Source: Arthrobacter crystallopoietes (GTDB lineage: Bacteria > Actinomycetota > Actinomycetes > Actinomycetales > Micrococcaceae). Taken from it: DNA of 64,000 bases. A program made the position numbers and the translations under genes. The notes under the pieces were generated by a model. It worked only from the letters and a program-made list of their open reading frames with translations, ran no database searches and had not been told where the DNA came from. The DNA lies in NCBI RefSeq assembly GCF_017603825.1, contig NZ_CP072014.1:4278001-4342000 (forward strand), given 5' to 3'. How positions within the stretch are numbered: the stretch's first letter is position 1; each line of letters opens with the position of its first letter. Below are positions 8,128 to 16,121 of the stretch, piece by piece.

Positions 8128-8955
8128 TTACCAGGTGGCGCCCGGGTGCTCGCGGGCGATGACCTGCATCTCCGCGAGGATGTAGCCCAGGTGTTCGCTG
8201 TGCTTGCCGCTACGGCCACCGGTCATCGCCGGTTGCACGTCGGGGAGCTTCAGCCCTGCTTCGTCCAGCACCTGCGCCACGAGCGCATCGAACGGTTCGC
8301 GCATTTCGGACGGACGTGCGGCAACGCCGTCAAGCCGTTCGATGAGTTCGTCGTCCTGGAACAGCTCGGCCACGTAGGGCCAGACCGAGTCGAGGCCGGC
8401 CTGGATGCGGAGCTTGGACTCCTCAGTGCCGTCGCCGAGCCGGATGGTCCACTGGATCGCGTGGTCCCGGTGGTAGTCCACTTCCTTAAGCGCCTTGGCC
8501 GAGATAGCCGCGATCGTCTCGTCCGCGGAATCGATCAGCCGTGAGTACAGCTCATGCTGGAAGATGGAAAACACCAACTGGCGGGCGATGGTCTTGCCGA
8601 AGTCACCGTTTGGCTGCTCGACCAGGAAGCAAGACCGGAATTCCGCCTCGCCGCGCCAGTAGGCCAGGTCATCTTCGGACTTGCCCCATGCGGAGCCGGC
8701 GTAGGTAAGGAACGAGCGAGCGTGTCCCAGGAGGTCCAGGGCGATGTTGCCCAGGGCCACGTCTTCTTCGAGCTCGGGCGCCCGGGAGATCCACCAGCCG
8801 AGCCGCTGGGCCAGGATCAGGGCATCGTCGCCGAGGCGCAGGGCATATTCGCCGACGTCTTCGCCGACCTTGATACCACCGGCAACCCGCTCGGCCACGT
8901 CCTCGGGACGCAGGGCGTTGCCCGGCGTGATGCGTGTTGCGCTTTCCCCGCTCAC
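8128..8955 (-). CDS. paaC: Phenylacetyl-CoA 1,2-epoxidase, structural subunit PaaC
   Basis: This 275-residue ferritin-like protein pairs with PaaA in the epoxidase. Helical-bundle segments typical of PaaC are visible (YALRLGDDALILAQRLGWW, EEDVALGNIALDLLGHAR, VFSIFQHELYSRL, KEVDYHRDHAIQW). It is considered a structural partner lacking a functional di-iron site. The start ATG at 8955 overlaps the paaB stop by four bases (8952-8955), indicating translational coupling. Confidence 0.95.
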   Translation of the reverse strand: MSGESATRITPGNALRPEDVAERVAGGIKVGEDVGEYALRLGDDALILAQRLGWWISRAPELEEDVALGNIALDLLGHARSFLTYAGSAWGKSEDDLAYWRGEAEFRSCFLVEQPNGDFGKTIARQLVFSIFQHELYSRLIDSADETIAAISAKALKEVDYHRDHAIQWTIRLGDGTEESKLRIQAGLDSVWPYVAELFQDDELIERLDGVAARPSEMREPFDALVAQVLDEAGLKLPDVQPAMTGGRSGKHSEHLGYILAEMQVIAREHPGATW

Positions 8956-9308
8956 AGGTGCTTCACCCCTTCACTCTTCTTGTAATACGTGGCGTGCCGG
9001 TAGTCCTTGCCCTTGGGCGATTCGAAGAACTCACCCTTGGCATCCGGATCGCTGGCAATGATCGACGACGCCGGCACTACCCACAGCGAGACGCCTTCGT
9101 TGCGCCGTGTGTATAGATCCCGCGCGTTGCGCACGGCCATCTCGGCGTCCGGCGCGTGCAGCGACCCTGCGTGCACGTGCGAAAGTCCGCGGGATGACCT
9201 GACGAAGACCTCCCAGAGCGGCCAAGGGGTCTTTTCCGGCGTGTGGCCGATTTCCGTGGCGGGGGTTTTGTCCGACGTGCCCATTGCGGTCTGGTCTGAT
9301 GTTGCCAT
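8952..9308 (-). CDS. paaB: Phenylacetyl-CoA 1,2-epoxidase, small subunit PaaB
   Basis: A 118-residue protein with the compact PaaB domain (WEVFVRSSRGLSHVHAGSLH, ARDLYTRRNEGVSLWVVPAS). PaaB bridges PaaAC dimers and stabilises the complex. The first 30 residues are a polar extension. Its ATG overlaps the paaA stop by one base (TAATG arrangement) and its 3' end overlaps paaC, so expression of the three subunits is tightly coupled. Confidence 0.95.
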   Translation of the reverse strand: MATSDQTAMGTSDKTPATEIGHTPEKTPWPLWEVFVRSSRGLSHVHAGSLHAPDAEMAVRNARDLYTRRNEGVSLWVVPASSIIASDPDAKGEFFESPKGKDYRHATYYKKSEGVKHL

Positions 9309-10303
9309 TAGGCTACCTGTGCTTTCTGTGCCTTCTTAGCTGCGTAGGCAGCTGCTGCTTCGCGTACCCATGCGCCGTTCTCGTGCGCCTCGCGGCGGCG
9401 TTCCATCCGCTGGGCGTTGCAGGGGCCGCGGCCTTTGAGGACCTCGTAGAACTCATTCCAATCGAGCTCGCCGTACTCCCACTTGCCGGTTTCTTCGTTG
9501 AAGCGGATCTCGTCATCGGGCAGGGTCAGTCCGAGGACCTTTACCTGTTCCTGGATCATGCCGACGAATCGCTGGCGCAGCTCGTCATTGGAGAAGCGCT
9601 TGATGTTCCAGCGCATGGACTGCTGCGAGTTCGGGGATTCGTCGTCGTTCGGACCGAACATCATCAGCGCCGGAGCGTAGAAGCGGTTGACCGCGTCCTG
9701 GGCCATCTGCTTCTGCGCAGGCGTTCCATTGGCGAGCTCGAGCAGGATCTCGAAGCCCTGCCGCTGGTGGAAGGACTCTTCCTTGCAGACCCGCACCATT
9801 GCCCGGCCATAGGGACCGTAAGAAGCACGGCACAGCGGCACCTGGTTGACGATAGCGGCGCCATCCACCAGCCAGCCGATGGCACCCATGTCCGCCCAGG
9901 TGAGCGCCGGGTAGTTGAAGATGGACGAGTACTTCGCCTTGCCGCTGAGCAGCTGGTCGAAGAGCTCGTCGCGCGGCGTGCCCAAGGTCTCCGCCGCCGA
10001 GTACAAGTAGAGGCCGTGCCCGGCTTCGTCCTGCACCTTGGCCATCAGGATGGCCTTCCGCTTCAGCGACGGGGCGCGCGTGATGAAGTTTGCCTCCGGC
10101 TGCATCCCGATGATTTCGGAGTGGGCGTGCTGGGAAATCTGCCGGGTCAGGGTCTTCCGGTACCCGGCTGGCATCCAGTCCGCCGGCTCGATCCGTGAAT
10201 CCTCGGCGATGATCTTGTCAAAGTAGGCCTGGCCGGCCTCGTCCTCAGCGGACGGAACAGGCTGCAACTGTGCGTCCCGCGGGGATTGCGTCTGCGTTGC
10301 CAT
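9308..10303 (-). CDS. paaA: Phenylacetyl-CoA 1,2-epoxidase, catalytic di-iron subunit PaaA
   Basis: The catalytic subunit inserts one oxygen of O2 into the aromatic ring of phenylacetyl-CoA. Di-iron ligand motifs of the ferritin-like superfamily are present: a Glu-X2-His in [12 protein letters not shown] and another in [14 protein letters not shown] chose ATG 10303 (331 residues) because AGG lies eight bases upstream; a GTG three codons earlier overlaps this ribosome site. It is the first gene of the paaABCDE-paaG operon, with a TetR-type operator-like palindrome 43 bases upstream. Confidence 0.95.
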   Translation of the reverse strand: MATQTQSPRDAQLQPVPSAEDEAGQAYFDKIIAEDSRIEPADWMPAGYRKTLTRQISQHAHSEIIGMQPEANFITRAPSLKRKAILMAKVQDEAGHGLYLYSAAETLGTPRDELFDQLLSGKAKYSSIFNYPALTWADMGAIGWLVDGAAIVNQVPLCRASYGPYGRAMVRVCKEESFHQRQGFEILLELANGTPAQKQMAQDAVNRFYAPALMMFGPNDDESPNSQQSMRWNIKRFSNDELRQRFVGMIQEQVKVLGLTLPDDEIRFNEETGKWEYGELDWNEFYEVLKGRGPCNAQRMERRREAHENGAWVREAAAAYAAKKAQKAQVA

Positions 10304-10345
10304 GATGGTCACCTCACTATGGGGGAATTTCCGGCGCGAAATATT

Positions 10346-10365
10346 TACCGACCGTTCGTTCAGAA
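10346..10365. promoter_or_regulatory. PaaR-type operator, site A (upstream of paaA)
   Basis: TACCGACCGTTCGTTCAGAA matches the half-sites of the shared motif TACCGA(C/A)CG-NN-CGTTCGGTA, seen also at 12826, 14711, 18279 and 24546. It lies 43 bases upstream of paaA in the divergent paaA/peptidase promoter region. It is probably bound by the TetR regulator encoded at 14744. Confidence 0.65.
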
Positions 10366-10457
10366 TATAGTCACGTCGGCGAGACAGTCAAGCGTCACGC
10401 GCCGAAGGTTCGGTTCACCTGTCAGCCAAACCCGGTGGCTACACGGAACCCGGTCTA

Positions 10458-10463
10458 TATATT
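10458..10463 (+). promoter_or_regulatory. Candidate leaderless -10 element for the S9 peptidase gene
   Basis: TATATT is followed by exactly six bases (TGGGGC) and then the ATG at 10470. This TANNNT-N6-ATG spacing is the hallmark of leaderless transcripts in actinobacteria. No separate Shine-Dalgarno site with normal spacing is present. A -35 element is not evident. Confidence 0.45.
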
Positions 10464-10469
10464 TGGGGC

Positions 10470-12698
10470 ATGAGCCACTCTCCCGCAGACACCGAAGCAG
10501 ACTCCCCTACCATCGGCACTGCCGACCCGGCTGGCGGGACCACGCCCGCAGGGCTGCCGCAGCCGCCGGTCGCCCGGAAAGAAACGGTGGAGCGCACCCA
10601 TCACGGGGACACGTTCGTGGACAACTACGAATGGCTCCGCGAGAAGGACAGTCCGGAAGTCGTTGCCCATCTGCAGGCCGAAAACCAGTACACCGATGCC
10701 GTCACAGCAGACCAGCAGCCGCTGCGCGAGGCGATCTTCAGCGAGATCAAGAACCGCACCCAGGAAACCGACCTTTCCGTCCCGGTCCGCAAGGACGGCT
10801 GGTGGTACTACGGGCGGATGGAAGAGGGCAAGCAGTACGGCATCCAGTGCCGGGTCAAGGCCCAAGATACCGGCGACACGAAGGCAGACTGGACGCCGCC
10901 GCAGGTTGAACCCGGTACCGAAGTGCCAGGCGAGCAGATCCTGCTGGACGGCAACGCCGAGGCCGAGGGCCACCCCTTCTTCTCCCTCGGCGGCGCGGCG
11001 GTAACCCGCGACGGCAACCTCTACGCCTACGCCGTGGACAACGCCGGCGACGAGCGGTTCACGCTGCGGATCAAGGACCTGCGGACCAACGAGCTGCTTC
11101 CGGATGTGGTGGAGAACGTGTTCTACTCGCTGGCCTTCTCCCCCGACGGCAGCCAGGTTTTCTACACCGTGGTGGACGATTCCTGGCGGCCGTACCAGAT
11201 CAAATCCCACACGCTCGGCACCGAGGTGAGCGCCGACGTCGTGGTTTATCAGGAAGACGATCCCGCGATGTGGACCGGCTTCGAGCTCTCCGCCGACCGC
11301 CGGCATCTGGTCATCGGGATCGGCTGCTCCGAATACAGCGAAACGCGACTGCTTGATTTCGCGCACCAGGAGACCGGCCTGCGCACCGTCATTTCGCGCG
11401 ACGAGCGCATCCTCTACGAGGCTGAACCGTTCCTGCTCGATGGGGTGGAGAGGGTCCTGCTGACGCACAATAAGGACGCGGTCAACTCCATGGTTTCCGT
11501 GGTGGACGCGGCCGAGTTCGCCAAACCGCTGGCCCAGCAGCGCTGGAATACCGTGATAGCGCACGACGACGGCGTGCGGGTCAACGGTGCGGGGGTCACC
11601 GCTACGCACGCGGTGCTGTCCGTACGCAAAGACACGATCGAGCGCGTGCAGGTCATTCCGCTGGCGGGGCTGGGCACGCCCGGGCAGGCGCTGCCGGTGG
11701 AGCCGGACTTCGACGAGGAGCTCTACACGGCCGGCGTCGGCGGTTCGGACTACGACGCTCCGGTCGTCCGGCTCGGCTACAGCTCGTTCCTGACCCCGCC
11801 CCGGGTGTATGACTACGAGCTGGCTACCGGGGAGCTGTTCCTGCGCAAGGAGACGCCGGTTCTGGGCGGCTACCGGTCCGAGGACTACGTCGCCGAGCGG
11901 GCCTGGGCCACCGCGCAGGACGGGACGCAGATTCCGCTCTCGATTGTCCGCAAGGCCACGGTGGAGCGCAATTCCGCCAATCCTGCGCTCATCTACGGCT
12001 ACGGCAGCTACGAGGTCAGCATGGATCCGGGCTTCAATACCGCCCGGCTCTCACTGCTGGACCGCGGCGTTGTCTTCGTCATTGCGCACGTGCGCGGTGG
12101 CGGCGAGGTGGGGCGCAAGTGGTACGACGACGGCAAGAAGCTGGCCAAGAAGAACACCTTTACCGACTTCATCGACGCCACCGATTGGCTGGCGTCATCC
12201 GGCTGGGCCGATCCGGCGCGGATCGCCGCGATGGGCGGTTCCGCCGGCGGCCTGCTGATGGGTGCCATTGCCAACCTGGCGCCGGAAAAGTACGCGGCCG
12301 TTGTCGCCCAGGTGCCGTTCGTGGACCCGCTGACCTCGATCCTTGATCCGGATCTGCCGCTGTCCGCCCTGGAGTGGGAAGAATGGGGCAATCCGATTAC
12401 GGACCCCGAGGTCTACGCCTACATGAAGTCCTACTCGCCGTACGAGAACGTGCATGAGGCTGCTTATCCGCGCATCGCGGCGGTGACCAGCTTCCACGAC
12501 ACGCGCGTGCTTTACGTGGAGCCGGCGAAGTGGGTTGCCCGGCTGCGCGAAGCCACCACGGGAACGGAGCCGATTCTGCTCAAGACGGAGATGGACGGCG
12601 GCCACGGCGGAGCCTCGGGCCGGTACGAAGCCTGGAAGGACCGGGCCTGGGACTACGCCTTCGTCCTTGCTGCGTTGGATGCCCGCGAACTGATCTAG
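10470..12698 (+). CDS. S9 family prolyl oligopeptidase, oligopeptidase B-like
   Basis: A 742-residue serine peptidase of the usual family size. An N-terminal seven-bladed beta-propeller (about residues 80-430) excludes large substrates. The C-terminal alpha/beta-hydrolase domain carries the nucleophile Ser in MGGSAGGLL, the Asp in SFHDTRV and the His in DGGHGGASG. It probably cleaves short peptides after basic residues, in the cytoplasm, since no signal peptide is seen. It sits between the two halves of the paa cluster and is divergent from paaA but has no obvious link to phenylacetate. A strong terminator follows at 12726. Confidence 0.92.
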   Translation: MSHSPADTEADSPTIGTADPAGGTTPAGLPQPPVARKETVERTHHGDTFVDNYEWLREKDSPEVVAHLQAENQYTDAVTADQQPLREAIFSEIKNRTQETDLSVPVRKDGWWYYGRMEEGKQYGIQCRVKAQDTGDTKADWTPPQVEPGTEVPGEQILLDGNAEAEGHPFFSLGGAAVTRDGNLYAYAVDNAGDERFTLRIKDLRTNELLPDVVENVFYSLAFSPDGSQVFYTVVDDSWRPYQIKSHTLGTEVSADVVVYQEDDPAMWTGFELSADRRHLVIGIGCSEYSETRLLDFAHQETGLRTVISRDERILYEAEPFLLDGVERVLLTHNKDAVNSMVSVVDAAEFAKPLAQQRWNTVIAHDDGVRVNGAGVTATHAVLSVRKDTIERVQVIPLAGLGTPGQALPVEPDFDEELYTAGVGGSDYDAPVVRLGYSSFLTPPRVYDYELATGELFLRKETPVLGGYRSEDYVAERAWATAQDGTQIPLSIVRKATVERNSANPALIYGYGSYEVSMDPGFNTARLSLLDRGVVFVIAHVRGGGEVGRKWYDDGKKLAKKNTFTDFIDATDWLASSGWADPARIAAMGGSAGGLLMGAIANLAPEKYAAVVAQVPFVDPLTSILDPDLPLSALEWEEWGNPITDPEVYAYMKSYSPYENVHEAAYPRIAAVTSFHDTRVLYVEPAKWVARLREATTGTEPILLKTEMDGGHGGASGRYEAWKDRAWDYAFVLAALDARELI

Positions 12699-12725
12699 TA
12701 AAGCTCCCTTTGGAAGAGCACGACG

Positions 12726-12759
12726 GCGGGGCCGCCGCAGTTTTCTGCGGCGGCCCCGC
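12726..12759 (+). terminator. Strong hairpin terminator after the S9 peptidase
   Basis: A perfect 15-pair stem (12726-12740 with 12745-12759) closes a TTTT loop 27 bases after the peptidase stop. Only two T residues follow. It separates the peptidase from the thioesterase-paaK-paaR operon. Confidence 0.75.
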
Positions 12760-12825
12760 TTGCGTCGGTGCTGCCGGGCGCCTTCTGCCGACCAGGATGA
12801 CTTGACTTGGCTCACAAATCAGGAT

Positions 12826-12845
12826 TACCTAATGAACATTCGGTA
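12826..12845. promoter_or_regulatory. PaaR-type operator, site B (upstream of the thioesterase-paaK operon)
   Basis: TACCTAATGAACATTCGGTA is an almost perfect palindrome whose right half CATTCGGTA matches the motif shared with the other paa sites. It ends 20 bases before the thioesterase ATG. Confidence 0.65.
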
Positions 12846-12865
12846 AAGAACAACGAGGGGCGCAC

Positions 12866-13357
12866 ATGACGGAAATCGACGTCGACACCAACCTTGGCGG
12901 GCAGCCCGACAGCCCCGCCGCGGAATCTGCTGCGCCCTTCCATCCTGCCTTCGTCAATGACCAGGCCGCCGCGTGGATGGGCGTGGAACTGGTTCGCGCG
13001 GAGTTCGGTGATGTTGTCATCCGGATGCGCTTGCGGGACGAGATGCTCAACGGCTTCGGCATGGCGCAGGGCGGCATGATCTTCGCCTTCGCCGACGTCG
13101 CCTTCGCACTGGCCTGCAACGATCCGCACGGTGACGGCAGCACCATTACCGTTGCCTCCGGCGTCGATGTTAATTTCATGAATCCGGGGTTTTCCGGCCG
13201 TCAACTGACCGCCACCGCCACCCTCGTCAACCAGACCGGCCGCAGCGGTCTGTTCGACATCCGCGTGACCCAGGAGTCCGGGAGCGGCGAGGAAATCCTC
13301 GCCGAGTTCCGCGGCAGATCGCGCACCGTACCCAACCCCGCCGCCAAAAAGCACTAG
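12866..13357 (+). CDS. paaI: Hydroxyphenylacetyl-CoA thioesterase, hotdog fold
   Basis: A 163-residue PaaI-type hotdog thioesterase. The family signature region is clear: a long helix beginning GFGMAQGGMIFAFADVAFALACN, then VASGVDVNFMNPGF and the strand LFDIRVTQE. PaaI hydrolyses dead-end hydroxylated phenylacetyl-CoA thioesters and frees CoA. ATG 12866 has GAGGGG five bases upstream. It is the first gene of the paaI-paaK-paaR unit, 14 bases before paaK. Confidence 0.88.
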   Translation: MTEIDVDTNLGGQPDSPAAESAAPFHPAFVNDQAAAWMGVELVRAEFGDVVIRMRLRDEMLNGFGMAQGGMIFAFADVAFALACNDPHGDGSTITVASGVDVNFMNPGFSGRQLTATATLVNQTGRSGLFDIRVTQESGSGEEILAEFRGRSRTVPNPAAKKH

Positions 13358-13371
13358 CAAGGACCTTCTTA

Positions 13372-14712
13372 ATGACCACCACCACCGGTACGAAAGCCCG
13401 CAAGTCCACTCCGGCTGAGCCCGAGACCCTCGATCCCGAAGAGCTGATGAGCCGGGACGAACTCGAAGCCCTTCAGCTGACGCGCCTGCAGCACACCGTG
13501 GCTTACGCCTACGAACGTGTGCCGATGTACAAGAAGAAGTTCGACGACGCCGGCGTGCGCCCGGAGGACCTGAAGGAACTGGCCGATCTGGCGAAGTTCC
13601 CGTACACGGACAAGGAAGACCTCCGCCAGTCCTACCCGTTCGGCATGTTCGCTGTTCCGCAGAACGAGGTGGCGCGCATCCACGCTTCGTCCGGCACCAC
13701 CGGCCGCGCCACGGTGGTCGGCTATACCAAGGGGGACCTGGACCGCTGGGAGACGCTGTTCGCCCGGTCGCTGCGCGCCTCCGGCGTCAAGAAGGGCTGG
13801 AAGGTCCACAACGCGTACGGGTACGGCCTCTTCACGGGCGGCCTCGGTGCGCACTACGGCGCCGAAAAGCTTGGCTGCACCGTTATCCCGATGTCCGGCG
13901 GCCAGACCGAGAAGCAGATCCAGCTGATCCAGGACTTCGAGCCGGACGCCATTCTTTGCACGCCGACCTACCTGCTGACCATTGTCGATGCCATGGAGCA
14001 GAAAGGCATCGACCCGCGCAAGACCTCGCTCAAAGTTGCTGTCCTCGGCGCCGAACCGTGGACCGAGGAGATGCGCCATGAGCTCGAGACCAAGCTCGAC
14101 ATCGACGCCTGCGACATCTACGGCCTCTCCGAAGTCATGGGCCCGGGCGTGGCCGGTGAATGCATCGATTTCAAGGATGGCTCCACGATCTGGGAGGACC
14201 ACTTCCGCCCGGAGATCATCGATCCGGCGACGGACGCGGTCTTGGCCGACGGCGAACACGGCGAGCTGGTGTTTACCTCTCTGACCAAGGAGGCCATGCC
14301 GGTCATCCGCTACCGCACCCACGACCTGACCCGGCTGCTGCCGGGCACCGGGCGGGCGAACATGCGCCGGATCGGCCGGATCACCGGCCGGAGCGACGAC
14401 ATGATCATCCTGCGCGGCGTGAACCTGTTCCCGACCCAGATCGAGGAAATCGCGCTGCGGATTCCGGGTCTGAGCCCGCACTTCCAGCTCGAGATCACCC
14501 GGCCGGGCCGGATGGACGAGCTGACCGTCAAGATCGAACGCCGCGAGGATTGCACGGCCGAGACCGCCGCCGCGGCCGCCAAGGACCTGCAGAAGCAGAT
14601 CAAGATCCACGTCGGCTCCAGCTGCCGGATCGACATCGTTGAACCACACTCCCTCGAGCGGTCCAACGGGAAACTCCGCCGGATCTACGACCTGCGTAAG
14701 GTCGAGAGCTGA
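13372..14712 (+). CDS. paaK: Phenylacetate-CoA ligase
   Basis: This enzyme activates phenylacetate with ATP and CoA, the entry step of the pathway. At 446 residues it has the short ANL-family architecture of PaaK. It shows the P-loop-like AMP motif ASSGTTGRATVVGYT, the substrate and acyl-adenylate segments YGLFTGGLGAHYGAEK and YGLSEVMGPGVAGEC, and the hinge region RIGRITGRSDDMIILRGVNLFP. An AAGGA site lies eight bases before ATG 13372. It is followed by the TetR gene, 31 bases after the stop, with an operator-like sequence starting at the paaK stop codon. Confidence 0.96.
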   Translation: MTTTTGTKARKSTPAEPETLDPEELMSRDELEALQLTRLQHTVAYAYERVPMYKKKFDDAGVRPEDLKELADLAKFPYTDKEDLRQSYPFGMFAVPQNEVARIHASSGTTGRATVVGYTKGDLDRWETLFARSLRASGVKKGWKVHNAYGYGLFTGGLGAHYGAEKLGCTVIPMSGGQTEKQIQLIQDFEPDAILCTPTYLLTIVDAMEQKGIDPRKTSLKVAVLGAEPWTEEMRHELETKLDIDACDIYGLSEVMGPGVAGECIDFKDGSTIWEDHFRPEIIDPATDAVLADGEHGELVFTSLTKEAMPVIRYRTHDLTRLLPGTGRANMRRIGRITGRSDDMIILRGVNLFPTQIEEIALRIPGLSPHFQLEITRPGRMDELTVKIERREDCTAETAAAAAKDLQKQIKIHVGSSCRIDIVEPHSLERSNGKLRRIYDLRKVES

Positions 14713-14730
14713 CCGACCGAACGTTCATGG
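14711..14730. promoter_or_regulatory. PaaR-type operator, site C (upstream of the TetR gene)
   Basis: GACCGACCGAACGTTCATGG carries the core ACCGACCG-N2-CGTTC of the shared motif. It lies between paaK and the TetR-family start at 14744, which would allow autoregulation independent of the upstream promoter. Confidence 0.6.
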
Positions 14731-14743
14731 AAAGATAGTTGTC

Positions 14744-15373
14744 ATGGTGAAGACGAAAAATCCGGAAACAGCCCGGCGCGGACGCCCGGGCTACGACCAG
14801 CAGTCAGTGCTGAGCGTAGCCGTCACCGTCTTCAACAAGCATGGCTACGAGGCGACGTCCATGGGCATCCTGGCGGAAAACCTCGGCATCTCCAAGAGCG
14901 CTATCTACCACCATGTTCCGTCCAAAGGCGACCTGCTGCGGCTGGCATTGGAGGAGGCGCTGGGTTCACTGGAAGCAATTCTGGAAGAGCCCGGTGCCTC
15001 CGCCGGCCGGGCAGATGACCGGCTGGAGTACGTGCTGCGCCGGACCATCGACGTCCTGACGGAGAAACTCCCCTACGTCACCCTGCTGCTGCGGCTGCGC
15101 GGGAACACCGAGGTGGAGCGCGACGCCTTGGAACGCCGCCGCGAGTTCGACCACAAGGTCGCTGCCCTGATGGACGCGGCCCGCGAAGAGGGCAGCCTGC
15201 GCAGCGATATCGATCCGCGCACCACTACGCGCCTGCTCTTCGGCACGATCAACTCCATCGTCGAGTGGTACAAGCCCGGCGGGAAGCTGACCTCGCAAAA
15301 GCTGGCCGATGATCTGATTTCCATGATGTTTGACGGCCTTCACCTGCCAACGGCCGCCCGCGTTATCGCCTGA
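14744..15373 (+). CDS. paaR: TetR family repressor, probable regulator of the paa genes
   Basis: A 209-residue TetR protein. The N-terminal HTH is clear (RRGRPGYDQQSVLSVAVTVF, GYEATSMGILAENLGISKSA, YHHVPSKGDLLRLALEEAL). The C-terminal half is an all-helical ligand and dimer domain. I chose ATG 14744 (MVKTKNPE); the frame extends to 14639 but that would overlap paaK and break the usual N-terminus. A weak GGAAAG lies nine bases upstream. Its position after paaK, and the five similar palindromes at paa promoters including its own, support it as the paa repressor. Phenylacetyl-CoA is the inducer of analogous regulators. Confidence 0.88.
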   Translation: MVKTKNPETARRGRPGYDQQSVLSVAVTVFNKHGYEATSMGILAENLGISKSAIYHHVPSKGDLLRLALEEALGSLEAILEEPGASAGRADDRLEYVLRRTIDVLTEKLPYVTLLLRLRGNTEVERDALERRREFDHKVAALMDAAREEGSLRSDIDPRTTTRLLFGTINSIVEWYKPGGKLTSQKLADDLISMMFDGLHLPTAARVIA

Positions 15374-15439
15374 GAGCCTCCCGCCCCTGGCCGCCTGACT
15401 GTTAGGCTGGCAGCAACCAATCGGCGTCAGGGGGACGTT

Positions 15440-16090
15440 ATGGACTGGTTCGTGGATTTTCCTGGGGAAACCGGACCGTATATTTGGATATCGCTGGCGA
15501 ATATGGGTCTCACCATTGCCGGCATTGCGCTCTTTGCCTACAGGTTCCGATGGGCATGGTTGTTTCCCGTCGCTACCACTGTGGCCTTTCTTAGTCTCGG
15601 CCTCCAGGCCCAAGGCATCCGGACCAGCTTCGGCCCGGTGCTAACGCTTGCGGTTTGTGTCTACGGCCAATGGCGCTGGCAACTGTACAAAGATGGCGCC
15701 ACCGCCTCGATCCCGCTGCGGCGCGCCTACCCGGTGGAGTGGGGCATCGCAGCCGGACTGTTGATCCTCTTCACTCTGATCATCGGTTTTGCCGGCTCCG
15801 AACTGCTGCCCTTTGTCGGCCCCGGATACATCCTGAGCAGTCTGCTGTCGTCCCTGCCACTGGTGATGTACTTAGGGTTCGCGCACGGCATCTTCGAGTC
15901 TTGGTATGTCGGTGGCGCTTTCGGGGCTTTGAACCTGGCCAGCCTGGCCGTGCTGGTCCCGGCCCCGCCTCCGGCATTCGTCTATACCGCCGTCGTCCTC
16001 GGTCTCTACGTGTTCGGACTGGTTAAATGGAAGGCGGCCCTGAATCATCAAGGCCGCCTTACGCAGGTGGCTCACCCTGCCGGCAGCTGA
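15440..16090 (+). CDS. PnuC-like multi-pass membrane protein
   Basis: A 216-residue protein with about seven hydrophobic segments. Segment patterns near VCVYGQWRWQLYK and LYVFGLVKWKAAL resemble the half-repeats of PnuC-type nicotinamide riboside transporters. The similarity is from memory of the family and is not strong. ATG 15440 has GGGGGAC seven bases upstream. It lies between paaR and the convergent paaZ, so a role in uptake of a pathway-related compound is possible but not shown. Confidence 0.5.
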   Translation: MDWFVDFPGETGPYIWISLANMGLTIAGIALFAYRFRWAWLFPVATTVAFLSLGLQAQGIRTSFGPVLTLAVCVYGQWRWQLYKDGATASIPLRRAYPVEWGIAAGLLILFTLIIGFAGSELLPFVGPGYILSSLLSSLPLVMYLGFAHGIFESWYVGGAFGALNLASLAVLVPAPPPAFVYTAVVLGLYVFGLVKWKAALNHQGRLTQVAHPAGS

Positions 16091-16121
16091 TGCCGCTTGG
16101 CAGGAGCAACTGTAACCGCTG

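Noticed and set aside
10455-11609. A 384-residue minus-strand ORF
   Set aside because: It lies opposite the S9 peptidase, has no recognisable domain and reflects the high-GC third-position bias of the real gene.
13369-14649. A 426-residue minus-strand ORF opposite paaK
   Set aside because: Shadow of paaK: low-complexity Leu/Arg/Gly sequence, no domain, no ribosome site.
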